Source of the DNA: Clostridiaceae bacterium
Lineage (GTDB): Bacteria; Bacillota; Clostridia; Oscillospirales; Acutalibacteraceae
Length of the DNA stretch: 64,000 nucleotides
Direction of reading: 5' to 3'
NCBI GenBank assembly: GCA_030530095.1
Contig: JAUMVO010000004.1
Span: 1-64,000, forward strand
Positions 25,600 through 34,637 of this stretch are shown in pieces; position 1 is the first letter of the stretch, and the number at the start of each line of letters is the position of its first letter. The notes under the pieces were generated by a model, which made no database searches, was not told the origin of the DNA, and saw only the letters and a list, made by a program, of their open reading frames with translations. A program made the position numbers and the translations under genes.

Positions 25600-28011
25600 A
25601 TGGCAGTTAAAAAGAATAAATTGGGCGATGTAGCAAAAAGCTTCGAATTACAGAATAAAGTAATCATTGAGCTTTTATCCAGATATTTCGAGGGCGAGAA
25701 GAAGGCTCAGACCGCCCTTGAAGACAAGGAAATGGACGTTATCTTCGAGGTGCTTACACGTGAGCACAGCGTTGACAGCTTTGACGCCTACTTCGCAATG
25801 CAGCCCGAAAAGAAGGAAAAGCCCGCAAAGAAGGCGGCTGAGAAGGCTGAAGCCGAAGAAAAGGCAGAAGAAAAGCCTGCAAAGAAAACGGCTAAAAAGG
25901 ACGAAAAGGAACCCGAAGCCAAAAAGGCAGACGCTAAGAAGCCTGCCGTCAAGGCTGACGGTAAGCCCGCTGCGGCTCCCCAGCCCAAGAAGGAAAAGGA
26001 TCCCAACAAGCCGATGCAGTCACGCACAAAGGGCGAGGTTCGCCGCGTTGACACGAGAGCCGGCTCGGTTGACCTTGAAAAGTACAATGAAAGATACGAG
26101 AATATCGCTCCTGCAGACAGAAATATGGACAATTCCGTTCATAAGCAGAAGCTTAAGCAGAAGTCTCAGCAGTACCGCAGACAGGATAAGGTTAAAACAC
26201 GCAAGCGTGAGACCGAGGCTGAAAGACTTAAGAGAATTGCCGAGGAGCGCGCAAAGAGACAGATTAAGATTACAGTCCCCGAGGAAATCTCCGTTACCGA
26301 CCTTGCCGCATTACTTAAGATGAAGGCGGCTGAGGTTGTCAAGAAGCTCTTTACTCTTGGTATGATGGTAACCGCAAACGAGGTTATCGACTACGACACG
26401 GCTGAAATTGTTGCGACCGAACTCGGTGCAAAGGTTGAGAAGGAAGTAGTTGTCACCATCGAGGAGAGAATTATCGACGAGTCCGAGGACAGCGAGGAGG
26501 ATCTTGAACTGAGAGATCCCGTTGTAGTTGTTATGGGCCACGTTGACCACGGTAAGACCTCCCTGCTTGACGCCATCCGTAACACCGCGGTTACCGAGAC
26601 CGAGGCGGGCGGCATCACCCAGCACATCGGCGCTTACAGAGTTGACACGGGTGACGGCAAGATTACCTTCCTCGACACTCCCGGCCACGCCGCATTTACT
26701 TCAATGCGTGCGCGCGGCGCTCAGGCTACCGATATCGCCGTCCTCGTTGTAGCGGCTGACGACGGCATTATGCCGCAGACGGTTGAGGCTATCAACCACG
26801 CCAAGGCAGCGGGCGTTTCAATAATCGTTGCCATTAACAAGATGGATAAGCCCGGTGCTTCTCCCGATAAGATTATGCAGCAGCTGACCGAATACGACCT
26901 CGTTCCCGAGGAGTGGGGCGGCGACGTTATCTGCATTCCCGTATCGGCGAAGAATCATCAGGGCATCGACAAGGTGCTTGAGTCAATCAACCTTGTTGCA
27001 GATATGCTCGAGCTCAAAGCCAATCCCAACAGAGCGGCAAAGGGTATCGTTATCGAAGCAAAGCTCGATAAGGGCAGAGGCCCCGTTGCAACCGTACTCG
27101 TTCAGAACGGTACGCTCAAATCGGGCGACATTATCGTAGCGGGCACTGCAGTAGGCCGTGTAAGACAGATGCTTAACGAAAACGGCAAGGTCCTCCACGA
27201 GGCAGGTCCGTCCGTTCCCGTTGAGATTATGGGTCTTGCAGAGGTTCCGCAGGCGGGCGACACCTTCAACGCAGTTTCCGACGAGAAGCTTGCGCGTGAA
27301 CTTGTTGAGCAGAGAAAGCAGGAAGCGAAAGAGGAAGAATTCAGACAGTACCAGAAGGTTACTCTCGACAATCTCTTCTCCTCAATTTCCGAGGGCGAAA
27401 TGAAGGAGCTCAATATTATCGTCAAGGCTGACGTTCAGGGCTCGGTTGAAGCTCTTAAGCAGAACATCGAAAAGCTCTCGAACGAGGAAGTCAACGTCCG
27501 CGTTATTCACGGCGGCGTAGGCGCGGTCAACGAGTCCGACGTTATGCTCGCAAATGCTTCAAACGCGATTATCGTAGGCTTTAACGTTCGTCCCGACGCC
27601 GTTGCCTCGTCACTCGCAGAGCGCGAGGGTATCGATATGAGAATGTACCGCGTTATCTACGACTGCATCGAGGAACTCGAAGCGGCTATCAAGGGTATGC
27701 TTGCTCCCAAGTTCCACGAGGTTGTTCTCGGCAGAGCCGAGGTCAGAAGCGTATTCAAGCTTTCATCGGCAGGTATGATAGCGGGTTCGTACGTCGTTGA
27801 CGGTAAGATTACCAGAAACGCTCAGATCCGCGTTGTACGCGACGGTATAGTTATCTTTGAGGACGCTATCGCTTCGCTCAAGAGATTCAAGGACGACGTC
27901 AAGGAAGTAGCTTCGGGTTACGAATGCGGCATCGGACTTGAAAAATTCAACGACATCAAGGAAGGCGACGTACTCGAAGCCTTCATTATGGAAGAAAGCA
28001 AGGAAGATTAA
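25600..28011 (+). CDS. infB: Translation initiation factor IF-2
   Basis: IF-2 is the GTPase that brings initiator tRNA to the ribosome. The 803-aa protein begins with an IF2_N region, then a Lys/Ala/Glu-rich linker (about 65-150), a second N domain (about 225-275) and the G domain with GHVDHGKTS near residue 313, [20 protein letters not shown] and SAK. Domains II, III and the C-terminal initiator-tRNA-binding domain follow. It lies 3 bases after ylxQ and ends directly against rbfA. Confidence 0.98.
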   Translation: MAVKKNKLGDVAKSFELQNKVIIELLSRYFEGEKKAQTALEDKEMDVIFEVLTREHSVDSFDAYFAMQPEKKEKPAKKAAEKAEAEEKAEEKPAKKTAKKDEKEPEAKKADAKKPAVKADGKPAAAPQPKKEKDPNKPMQSRTKGEVRRVDTRAGSVDLEKYNERYENIAPADRNMDNSVHKQKLKQKSQQYRRQDKVKTRKRETEAERLKRIAEERAKRQIKITVPEEISVTDLAALLKMKAAEVVKKLFTLGMMVTANEVIDYDTAEIVATELGAKVEKEVVVTIEERIIDESEDSEEDLELRDPVVVVMGHVDHGKTSLLDAIRNTAVTETEAGGITQHIGAYRVDTGDGKITFLDTPGHAAFTSMRARGAQATDIAVLVVAADDGIMPQTVEAINHAKAAGVSIIVAINKMDKPGASPDKIMQQLTEYDLVPEEWGGDVICIPVSAKNHQGIDKVLESINLVADMLELKANPNRAAKGIVIEAKLDKGRGPVATVLVQNGTLKSGDIIVAGTAVGRVRQMLNENGKVLHEAGPSVPVEIMGLAEVPQAGDTFNAVSDEKLARELVEQRKQEAKEEEFRQYQKVTLDNLFSSISEGEMKELNIIVKADVQGSVEALKQNIEKLSNEEVNVRVIHGGVGAVNESDVMLANASNAIIVGFNVRPDAVASSLAEREGIDMRMYRVIYDCIEELEAAIKGMLAPKFHEVVLGRAEVRSVFKLSSAGMIAGSYVVDGKITRNAQIRVVRDGIVIFEDAIASLKRFKDDVKEVASGYECGIGLEKFNDIKEGDVLEAFIMEESKED

Positions 28012-28374
28012 ATGGCGGGTTATAAAGCTGACCGTGTGTCAGAGGACATCAAGCGCGAGATAATCGCCGTTATGCGCGAACTCAAGGACCCGCGTGTCAA
28101 GGACAAGATGCTGACTGTCGTACGTGTTGACGTCAGTCACGACCTGTCCTACGCGAAGGTCTATGTCAGCGCGCTCGACGGCATTGACTCGGCTAAAGAG
28201 GCTGTTAAGGGACTTGTCAGCGCGACGGGTAAAATCCGTCATGAGGTCGGTTCGCGCCTTCGCCTGCGCAAGACGCCCGAAATGAAGTTCATAGCAGATG
28301 ACTCTGTGGCTCACGGCATAGAAATATTTGAAAAAATCAAAAGTGTTACGAGGGAAAGCGATAATGAGAATTGA
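28012..28374 (+). CDS. rbfA: 30S ribosome-binding factor RbfA
   Basis: RbfA acts in late 16S rRNA 5' end processing and cold adaptation. The 120-aa protein shows the KH-like core: RVSEDIKREIIAVMRELKDPRV, LTVVRVDVSHDLSYAKVYVS and LRKTPEMKFIADDSVAHGIEIFEKI. The ATG follows the infB TAA with no gap. It overlaps nrnA by 11 bases. Confidence 0.96.
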   Translation: MAGYKADRVSEDIKREIIAVMRELKDPRVKDKMLTVVRVDVSHDLSYAKVYVSALDGIDSAKEAVKGLVSATGKIRHEVGSRLRLRKTPEMKFIADDSVAHGIEIFEKIKSVTRESDNEN

Positions 28375-29341
28375 ATTGAACGAGGTTGCCTCGATACTCA
28401 AGGCAAATGACAATTATCTTATACTTACTCACCGCAATCCCGACGGTGACACTCTCGGAAGCGGATTCGGTCTTATGCACGCCTTAAGACAGATGGGCAA
28501 GAGCGCCAAGGTGCTCTGCTGCGACGAGATACCGGCGAAGTATTCGTATCTTTACTCCGACGGCGACGTAGGCGATGTTGACGGCGCATATGTTATCGCG
28601 GTTGACGTCGCGGACGAAAAGCTTCTCGGTGAAGACGTTTACGAAAAATACAGCGGCAAGGTAAAGCTCTGTATTGACCACCATATTTCCAACAAGGAAT
28701 ATGCCGAAAAGCTGTATTTAAGAGACTGCTCGGCGGTCTGTGAAATCATTTACGACTTACTTGTAATGCTCGGCATAAAGAAGGACGCGCAGATAGCCGA
28801 CTGTCTTTACACGGGTATATCGACGGACACGGGCTGCTACAAGTTTTCCAACGTCACGGCGAGAACTCATGAAATTACGGCAAAGCTTATGGCTATCGGC
28901 GCGAACACTGTTGAAATCAACAAGCTGATGTTTGAGTCGAAAACCCGCGGTTACTATATGCTCGAATCAGCGGCACTGAGCACGCTTGAATACTACTTCG
29001 ACGGTATGTGCGCGGTTATGACCATCACTCAAAAGATGCTTAACGACTCGGGCACAAAGGAAAGCGACTGCGACGGCATTTCGGGTATTCCGCGTAAGAT
29101 CGAGGGCGTGCTTGTAGGCGCTACTTTAAGAGAGCGTCCCGACGGAACCTTTAAGGTTTCGCTTCGCTCGCACGCTCCCGTTGACTGCTCGAAGATCTGC
29201 CTCAAATTAGGCGGCGGCGGTCACGCAAGAGCCGCAGGCTGTGAGTTGAGCGTCGAGAATTTCGAACGCGATAAGCAGCTGTTGCTCGACACTATCAAAG
29301 AAGAACTGGACAGAGATGACAGGATTTATACTGCTCAATAA
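28364..29341 (+). CDS. nrnA: Bifunctional oligoribonuclease/PAP phosphatase NrnA (DHH family)
   Basis: NrnA degrades short RNA oligomers and dephosphorylates 3'-phosphoadenosine 5'-phosphate. The 325-aa protein has the DHH motifs: HRNPDGDTLGSGF, AVDVAD, CIDHHISN and a C-terminal DHHA1 motif GGGGHARAAGC. The ATG at 28364 (AGGGAAAG upstream) matches the family N terminus better than an upstream in-frame start. It overlaps both rbfA and truB. Confidence 0.93.
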   Translation: MRIELNEVASILKANDNYLILTHRNPDGDTLGSGFGLMHALRQMGKSAKVLCCDEIPAKYSYLYSDGDVGDVDGAYVIAVDVADEKLLGEDVYEKYSGKVKLCIDHHISNKEYAEKLYLRDCSAVCEIIYDLLVMLGIKKDAQIADCLYTGISTDTGCYKFSNVTARTHEITAKLMAIGANTVEINKLMFESKTRGYYMLESAALSTLEYYFDGMCAVMTITQKMLNDSGTKESDCDGISGIPRKIEGVLVGATLRERPDGTFKVSLRSHAPVDCSKICLKLGGGGHARAAGCELSVENFERDKQLLLDTIKEELDRDDRIYTAQ

Positions 29342-30203
29342 AGACACTGATATTACCTCTTTTTCTGCGTGTAACCGGGTTAAGAGAATACTCGGCGCAA
29401 AGAAAACGGGACACACGGGAACGCTCGACCCTATGGCTACGGGCGTTCTTTGTGTTGCTGTCGGCAATGCGACGCGTTTTATTGAACTTCTCCCCTCTCA
29501 CGGCAAATCGTACCGCGCAAGGGCGAGGCTCGGCATTACAACCGATACGCTTGACATTACGGGAAAGGTGCTTTCTCAGTCCGAGGTAAATATCAATGAA
29601 GAACAGCTTCTCGCAGTTTGTGAAAGCTTCAGGGGTAAGATAAAGCAGACTCCGCCTATGTACTCGGCTGTCAGTAAGGACGGCGTGAGGCTTTACGAGC
29701 TTGCGCGGCAGGGACTTGAAGTTGACAGAGAAGAACGAGAAATCGAGATATATTCTCTTGATGTTTCAGACTTTGAAAACGGCGAATTCACGCTTGAGGT
29801 TTCCTGCTCGGCAGGTACTTACATAAGAACGCTGATTGACGATATAGGCCGTAAGCTCGGCTGCGGTGCGGTTATGACAGCACTTGTCAGAACCGAAGCA
29901 AACGGTTTTTCGCTTGACGACTGCCATACCCTCGCCGAGATAGAAGAATACGTTAACAGCGACAAGGAAAACGAGTTAATCGTACCGGTTGAAAAATGCT
30001 TTGACTGCTACAGCTCGGTTACGGTAAGCGAGGCTCAGGCAAAGCGCTTTTCAAACGGCGGCGAGCTGTCGCTTGACAGAATAAAGTTTCCGTTTACGGA
30101 CGGTTTTTACCGCGTCCTCTCCTCCGACGGAAAATTCCTCGGTCTGGGCGAGGCGTGCTTAGATGAAAATTTGCTAAAAGTAAGGAGGGTATATGTTGAC
30201 TGA
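29316..30203 (+). CDS. truB: tRNA pseudouridine(55) synthase TruB
   Basis: TruB makes the universal pseudouridine at position 55 in the tRNA T loop. The 295-aa protein contains the catalytic Asp38 in GHTGTLDPMATGVL, plus YSAVSKDGVRLYELARQG and CSAGTYIRTLIDDIG. Length is normal. It overlaps nrnA by 26 bases and ribF by 11, indicating tight translational coupling. Confidence 0.96.
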   Translation: MTGFILLNKDTDITSFSACNRVKRILGAKKTGHTGTLDPMATGVLCVAVGNATRFIELLPSHGKSYRARARLGITTDTLDITGKVLSQSEVNINEEQLLAVCESFRGKIKQTPPMYSAVSKDGVRLYELARQGLEVDREEREIEIYSLDVSDFENGEFTLEVSCSAGTYIRTLIDDIGRKLGCGAVMTALVRTEANGFSLDDCHTLAEIEEYVNSDKENELIVPVEKCFDCYSSVTVSEAQAKRFSNGGELSLDRIKFPFTDGFYRVLSSDGKFLGLGEACLDENLLKVRRVYVD

Positions 30204-31089
30204 TAACAGAAACGGTATTTCTCTTGCGTTAGGCACGTTTGACGGATTCCATCTCGGTCATATGGCAGTTATAAATGCCGCTAAGAAAAGCGAATACCCG
30301 ATGTACGCCCTTCTGTTTGACGAACATCCCTTAAAGGTAATAACAGGCAAAGCTCCGCCTGAGCTTATGTGCGACAGCGTGCTTTTCAGAATTAGAGAAG
30401 AAAACGGCATCCCTGCAATTCATATTGATTTTGAAGACATAATGGATATGAGCGCCGAGGAATTCTTTTACGAAATTCTGCTTGACGAGATGGATGTCAG
30501 AGAGCTTTCCTGCGGTGAGAATTACAGCTTCGGCAAGGGCGGCAAGGGCAATATCGAACTGCTGCGCCGGCTCTGCAACGAAAACGGCGTAAAGCTTAAT
30601 GTCGTTGCAACAGTTTTATATAAAGGCGAGCCGATAAGCTCAACAAGAATACGCAGGGCTGTCGAAAGCGGCAATATGGAGGAAGCGCGCGAAATGCTCG
30701 GCAGACCGTTTTCATACTGCTTTCCTGTTATTGACGGAGATAAAAGAGGCCGTACTCTCGGATTTCCGACGGCAAATCAGGTTTTCCCCGACGGCTTTAT
30801 TAAAATGAAGAGAGGCGTTTATGCGTCCTGCTGCCGTGTTGAAGGCAAGCTTTATCCCGCGATGACGAATTACGGCTTACGCCCGACGGTTGACGGGGAA
30901 AAGTGCTTCAGCGAAACGCATATAATCGGCTTCGACGGGAATCTGTATTCAAAGTGCATTGAAGTCTTTATTCTCGCCTTCATAAGAGATGAGAAAAAAT
31001 TCGACGGACTTGACGGATTAACGGCGGCAATCGCTGAGGATAAGGAAACCGCCTTAAAAATTTTTTCGCATTATCTTGAAACCGTATAA
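30193..31089 (+). CDS. ribF: Bifunctional riboflavin kinase/FAD synthetase
   Basis: RibF makes FMN and then FAD. The 298-aa protein has the nucleotidyltransferase motif GTFDGFHLGHMAV (about 13-25), ISSTRIRRAVESGN, and the kinase domain motif GFPTANQVFPDG. GGAGGG precedes the ATG. It is the last gene of the rimP operon. Its product supplies FAD that flavoproteins elsewhere in the window need. The promoter of the next gene overlaps its 3' end. Confidence 0.95.
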   Translation: MLTDNRNGISLALGTFDGFHLGHMAVINAAKKSEYPMYALLFDEHPLKVITGKAPPELMCDSVLFRIREENGIPAIHIDFEDIMDMSAEEFFYEILLDEMDVRELSCGENYSFGKGGKGNIELLRRLCNENGVKLNVVATVLYKGEPISSTRIRRAVESGNMEEAREMLGRPFSYCFPVIDGDKRGRTLGFPTANQVFPDGFIKMKRGVYASCCRVEGKLYPAMTNYGLRPTVDGEKCFSETHIIGFDGNLYSKCIEVFILAFIRDEKKFDGLDGLTAAIAEDKETALKIFSHYLETV

Positions 31090-31104
31090 CCGTTAATGTA
31101 TAAT
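31076..31104 (+). promoter_or_regulatory. Promoter of the iron alcohol dehydrogenase gene
   Basis: TTGAAA (31076-31081, inside the end of ribF), 17-base spacer, TATAAT (31099-31104), 33 bases before the start codon. Confidence 0.7.
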
Positions 31105-31136
31105 AATAATAAGACAAATATAATGAGGTGTTTATT

Positions 31137-32345
31137 ATGTGGTCATTAAAAATTGCTTATTACAGAGCATTTCAGAAAATAATGAAAATCGCTATGTTCT
31201 TTATGGACTGGTCCGAGCCTGAGCTTCTCACGGGACCCGGGGCAATTCTCAAGCTCCCCGAAGTTATTAAGCAGAGAGGCATTTCAAAGGTTATGATAGT
31301 TACCGATAAAGGACTTATGAGCCTTAACCTGCTCGACGGCCTTTTCGGTAAGCTTAAAGAGGAAGGCATTTCCTACGTTGTCTATGACGGCGTTCAGCCC
31401 AATCCCTCGATTGAGAATATCGAGGAAGCAAGAGAGATGTTCGTTGCCAACGGCTGCGAGGCTATGATAGCTTTCGGCGGCGGCTCACCTATGGACTGCG
31501 CAAAGGCTGCATGTGCAAGAGTTGTAAGACCCAACAAGACAATTCCTCAGATGAGAGGCGTTATGAAGGTTATGCGCAAGCTGCCTCCCTTCTTCGCAGT
31601 TCCCACCACAGCAGGTACGGGTTCGGAAACCACTCTTGCGGCTGTTGTTTCAAACACGCAGACTCATGAAAAGTATGCTATCAACGACCCCGTATTAAGA
31701 CCTAAGTTTGCAGTGCTCGACCCCGAGCTGACAACAGGACTTCCCAAGAAGATTACCTCGACTACGGGTATGGACGCACTCACTCACGCGGTTGAGGCGT
31801 ATATCGGACTTTCAAACGTCAGGTCAACCAGAGAATATGCCGAAAAGGCTACGGCGCTTATCTTTAAGTATCTTGAGGTCGCTTATAATGACGGTCAGAA
31901 TATTGAAGCCAGAGGTCAGATGCTTCTCGCTTCGTACTACGCAGGTATGGCGTTCACGCGCGCCTACGTTGGCTACGTTCACGCAATAGCCCACAACCTC
32001 GGCGGTCATTACGGCATACCGCACGGCCTTGCGAACGCGGTTATTCTCCCCGTTATACTTGAAGAATTCGGCAGCGCAATTTATCCGTCACTTGCAAAGC
32101 TTGCCGACTGCGCAGGCATCGCAGGACAGACCGAAGAGGAGAAGGCAAAGAACTTCATCGCCGAGATTTACGCCATGAACGAGAGAATGGAAATCCCGAC
32201 CGGCTTTACCCAGATTAAGGACGAGGATATCCCGACCATCGTTGAGAGAGCTATGAAGGAAGCTCATCCGCTCTACCCCGTTCCGGTTATCTTCGATAAG
32301 GAAAGACTCACGGCAATAGTCAAGAAACTTCAGATTGAAGAATAA
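31137..32345 (+). CDS. Iron-containing alcohol dehydrogenase
   Basis: The 402-aa protein is a group III (iron-dependent) NAD(P)-linked alcohol dehydrogenase. It has the nucleotide-binding GGGSPMDCAKA, VPTTAGTGSETT, and the metal-binding region DALTHAVEAYI to HAIAHNLGGHYGIPHG with the ligand Asp and His residues. It probably reduces an aldehyde to regenerate NAD(P)+ in fermentation; substrate unknown. The ATG at 31137 follows GAGGTG by about 7 bases. The N-terminal extension WSLKIAYYRAFQKIMKIAMF is longer than in many relatives. It is a single-gene unit closed by a terminator. Confidence 0.9.
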   Translation: MWSLKIAYYRAFQKIMKIAMFFMDWSEPELLTGPGAILKLPEVIKQRGISKVMIVTDKGLMSLNLLDGLFGKLKEEGISYVVYDGVQPNPSIENIEEAREMFVANGCEAMIAFGGGSPMDCAKAACARVVRPNKTIPQMRGVMKVMRKLPPFFAVPTTAGTGSETTLAAVVSNTQTHEKYAINDPVLRPKFAVLDPELTTGLPKKITSTTGMDALTHAVEAYIGLSNVRSTREYAEKATALIFKYLEVAYNDGQNIEARGQMLLASYYAGMAFTRAYVGYVHAIAHNLGGHYGIPHGLANAVILPVILEEFGSAIYPSLAKLADCAGIAGQTEEEKAKNFIAEIYAMNERMEIPTGFTQIKDEDIPTIVERAMKEAHPLYPVPVIFDKERLTAIVKKLQIEE

Positions 32346-32355
32346 AAAATGTATA

Positions 32356-32387
32356 AAATCCCCGACTTGAAGTCGGGGATTTTTTTA
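32356..32387 (+). terminator. Intrinsic terminator after the alcohol dehydrogenase
   Basis: Stem ATCCCCGACT (32358-32367) with AGTCGGGGAT (32371-32380), loop TGA, followed by seven T residues. Confidence 0.92.
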
Positions 32388-32413
32388 TATATTCACAAAA
32401 TATATTTTCAAAC

Positions 32414-32442
32414 TTGAATACAATAACTATATATGGTATAAT
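32414..32442 (+). promoter_or_regulatory. Promoter of the oxaloacetate decarboxylase operon
   Basis: TTGAAT (32414-32419), 17-base spacer, TATAAT (32437-32442), 42 bases upstream of the start codon. Confidence 0.75.
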
Positions 32443-32483
32443 TCTGTAAATAATTAAAATGGGTGAAAATCGGAGTTTTTATT

Positions 32484-33863
32484 ATGAAAGTTCAGTTTAC
32501 AGAAACCGTATTGAGAGATGCAAACCAGTCGCTTATTGCAACACGTTTGCCCTTCGCACGCTTTGCGCCTATACTCGAAACGATGGACAAAGCGGGCTTT
32601 TACTCGCTGGAATGCTGGGGCGGCGCGACGTTCGACTCCTGCCTTCGCTATCTCGACGAGGACCCGTGGGAGAGGCTTCGCAAAATCAAGGCGAAATGCC
32701 CGAACACGAAGCTTCAGATGCTGCTTCGCGGTCAGAATCTTCTGGGTTATAAGCATTACCCCGACGACGTTGTGAGAATGTTTGTAAAGAAGAGCATCGA
32801 GAACGGTATTGATATTATCAGAATATTCGACGCGCTCAACGACCTTCGCAATATCGAAACGGCGGTTGACGAAACGCTTAAAAACGGTGCGATTGCATCG
32901 GGCGCGATAAGCTACACTTTAAGTCCCATTCACAACCTTGAAATGTACGTCGGACTTGCGAAGCAGATGGCGGACATGGGCTGTCAGAGTATCTGTATCA
33001 AGGATATGGCGGGTATCTTAGGGCCGCAGGACGCATACGACTTAGTCAAGGCGATAAAGCAAACCGTAAGCGTTCCCGTTGTACTGCACACTCATTCGAC
33101 TACGGGGCTTGCTCCCCTCACCTTGCAGAAGGCGGTAGAGGCAGGCTGCGAGGCAATCGACACTGCGATTTCCGCTTTTTCGGGCGGCACGTCGCAGTAT
33201 TCAACCGAAGCAATGGCCTATGCGCTCAAACAGCAGGGCTATGAGGTTGAGCTTGATATGAAGCTGCTCAAGGAAATAAACGATTTCTTCAAGCCGGTAA
33301 AAGAGGAATTCTTAAGCGCGGGTACGCTCAATCCCGTTATACTTTCAACGGACACGGACGCGCTCACGTATCAGATTCCGGGCGGTATGCTCTCGAATCT
33401 CGTCGCTCAGCTCACGGCGCAGAAGAAGCTTGACAAGCTTCCCGAGGTGCTGCTTGAAACACCGAGAGTGCGCGAGGATTTAGGCTATCCCCCGCTCGTA
33501 ACGCCTATGAGCCAGATGGTCGGCGTACAGGCGACGTCAAACGTGCTTGCGGGCGAGAGATACAAGAACATTTCAAAGGAAATCAAGTCCTATATCAAGG
33601 GCGAATACGGTAAGGCTCCCGGCAGGATTAATCCCGAATTGCAAAAGAAGGTTCTCGGTGATGAAGAACCTGTTACCTGCCGCTATGCAGATTTGCTTGA
33701 ACCGCAGTTTGAAAAAGCAAAGGCTGAGCTCGGCGACAGAGCGAAATGCGACGAGGACGTGCTCTCGTATATCGCCTTCCCCGCGCAGGCTGAAGCGTTC
33801 TTCAAAAAGCGCGAGGAGCTTAAGCGCAATACATTCAAATACTCGATAAGGCGGGTTGACTGA
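32484..33863 (+). CDS. oadA: Oxaloacetate decarboxylase, alpha (carboxyltransferase) subunit
   Basis: The 459-aa protein transfers the carboxyl group of oxaloacetate to biotin. It has the PYC/OadA carboxyltransferase signatures: TETVLRDANQSLIATRL with metal ligand Asp12, CIKDMAG with the key Lys, and VVLHTHSTTGLAP with metal-binding histidines. Classical OadA ends with a biotinyl domain; this one lacks it and the biotin carrier is a separate gene two positions downstream. The ATG at 32484 follows CGGAG by 8 bases; an upstream GTG lacks a binding site. Pyruvate carboxylase is unlikely because no ATP-grasp domain is present. Confidence 0.92.
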   Translation: MKVQFTETVLRDANQSLIATRLPFARFAPILETMDKAGFYSLECWGGATFDSCLRYLDEDPWERLRKIKAKCPNTKLQMLLRGQNLLGYKHYPDDVVRMFVKKSIENGIDIIRIFDALNDLRNIETAVDETLKNGAIASGAISYTLSPIHNLEMYVGLAKQMADMGCQSICIKDMAGILGPQDAYDLVKAIKQTVSVPVVLHTHSTTGLAPLTLQKAVEAGCEAIDTAISAFSGGTSQYSTEAMAYALKQQGYEVELDMKLLKEINDFFKPVKEEFLSAGTLNPVILSTDTDALTYQIPGGMLSNLVAQLTAQKKLDKLPEVLLETPRVREDLGYPPLVTPMSQMVGVQATSNVLAGERYKNISKEIKSYIKGEYGKAPGRINPELQKKVLGDEEPVTCRYADLLEPQFEKAKAELGDRAKCDEDVLSYIAFPAQAEAFFKKREELKRNTFKYSIRRVD

Positions 33864-33864
33864 T

Positions 33865-34254
33865 ATGATTTACTTTTTAAGCGCATACGCTGACGGCAAC
33901 ATAACGCTCAGGGATGCTCTGTTTGTTTCAATCAAGGGCATACTGATTGTAATGATAATACTTGCCGTCGTTGCTGTAATGGTACAGATTTTATCAAGAA
34001 TTATAAGGCGTATAAGAAAAGCCGCTTATGAACGTGCGGACAGAAAAGCGGCAAAGAAGGCAGCAGAACAGACCGCGCAGGCAAAGGCTGAAGCGGCAAC
34101 CGCAAACGCATCGGACGAGGTTGAGCTAATCGGCACGGACGAAAAGACGGCCGCGGTTATTATGGCAATCGTTTCCGATGAGTCGGAGATTCCGCTCGAA
34201 AGGCTGAAATTCAATTCAATTAAACTTGTGGAAAGTGAGGACAAGCCGATATGA
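33865..34254 (+). CDS. OadG-like small membrane subunit
   Basis: The 129-aa protein has one membrane helix (about 23-45, IKGILIVMIILAVVAVMVQIL), then a basic stretch and an Ala/Lys/Glu-rich linker. This matches the gamma (OadG) subunit, which anchors the alpha subunit to the membrane beta subunit. The ATG is one base after oadA and its stop overlaps the biotin carrier ATG by 4 bases. Sequence conservation in this family is low, so the call relies on topology, size and position. Confidence 0.75.
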   Translation: MIYFLSAYADGNITLRDALFVSIKGILIVMIILAVVAVMVQILSRIIRRIRKAAYERADRKAAKKAAEQTAQAKAEAATANASDEVELIGTDEKTAAVIMAIVSDESEIPLERLKFNSIKLVESEDKPI

Positions 34255-34625
34255 AATATATAGTTACACTCAACGGTAAGGATTACGAGGTTGACGTTGA
34301 CGAGCTCGACGAGGCTGTCGTCAGAAGCGTTAAGGACACTCAGCCTGCAGTAAGCGCTCCCGTTACTGCCGCTCCCGCGGCACAGGCGGAAAAACCGGCC
34401 GCAGAGGGCACGGGCACACCCGTCAATTCACCGATGCCCGGCACGATACTTAAAGTTGTTGCAGGCGTCGGTCAGAAGGTAAACGAGGGCGACGTCGTAA
34501 TCATACTTGAGTCAATGAAAATGGAAAACGAAGTTGTTGCTCCCGCTTCGGGCACTCTCACAAAGGTCTGCGTAGAGAGCGGCGACAGCGTTGCGACAGA
34601 CGAAGTCCTCGCATATATAGGTTAA
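34251..34625 (+). CDS. Biotin carrier protein of the decarboxylase
   Basis: The 124-aa protein has a small N-terminal domain, a Pro/Ala-rich hinge (about 30-58) and a biotinyl domain with Lys90 in ESMKMENE, the site biotinylated by BirA. The hinge lets biotin swing between the carboxyltransferase and the membrane beta subunit. The separate carrier resembles the methylmalonyl-CoA and glutaconyl-CoA decarboxylase layout, but the alpha subunit here is of the oxaloacetate type. Confidence 0.92.
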   Translation: MKYIVTLNGKDYEVDVDELDEAVVRSVKDTQPAVSAPVTAAPAAQAEKPAAEGTGTPVNSPMPGTILKVVAGVGQKVNEGDVVIILESMKMENEVVAPASGTLTKVCVESGDSVATDEVLAYIG

Positions 34626-34637
34626 GGGGTACGGCTT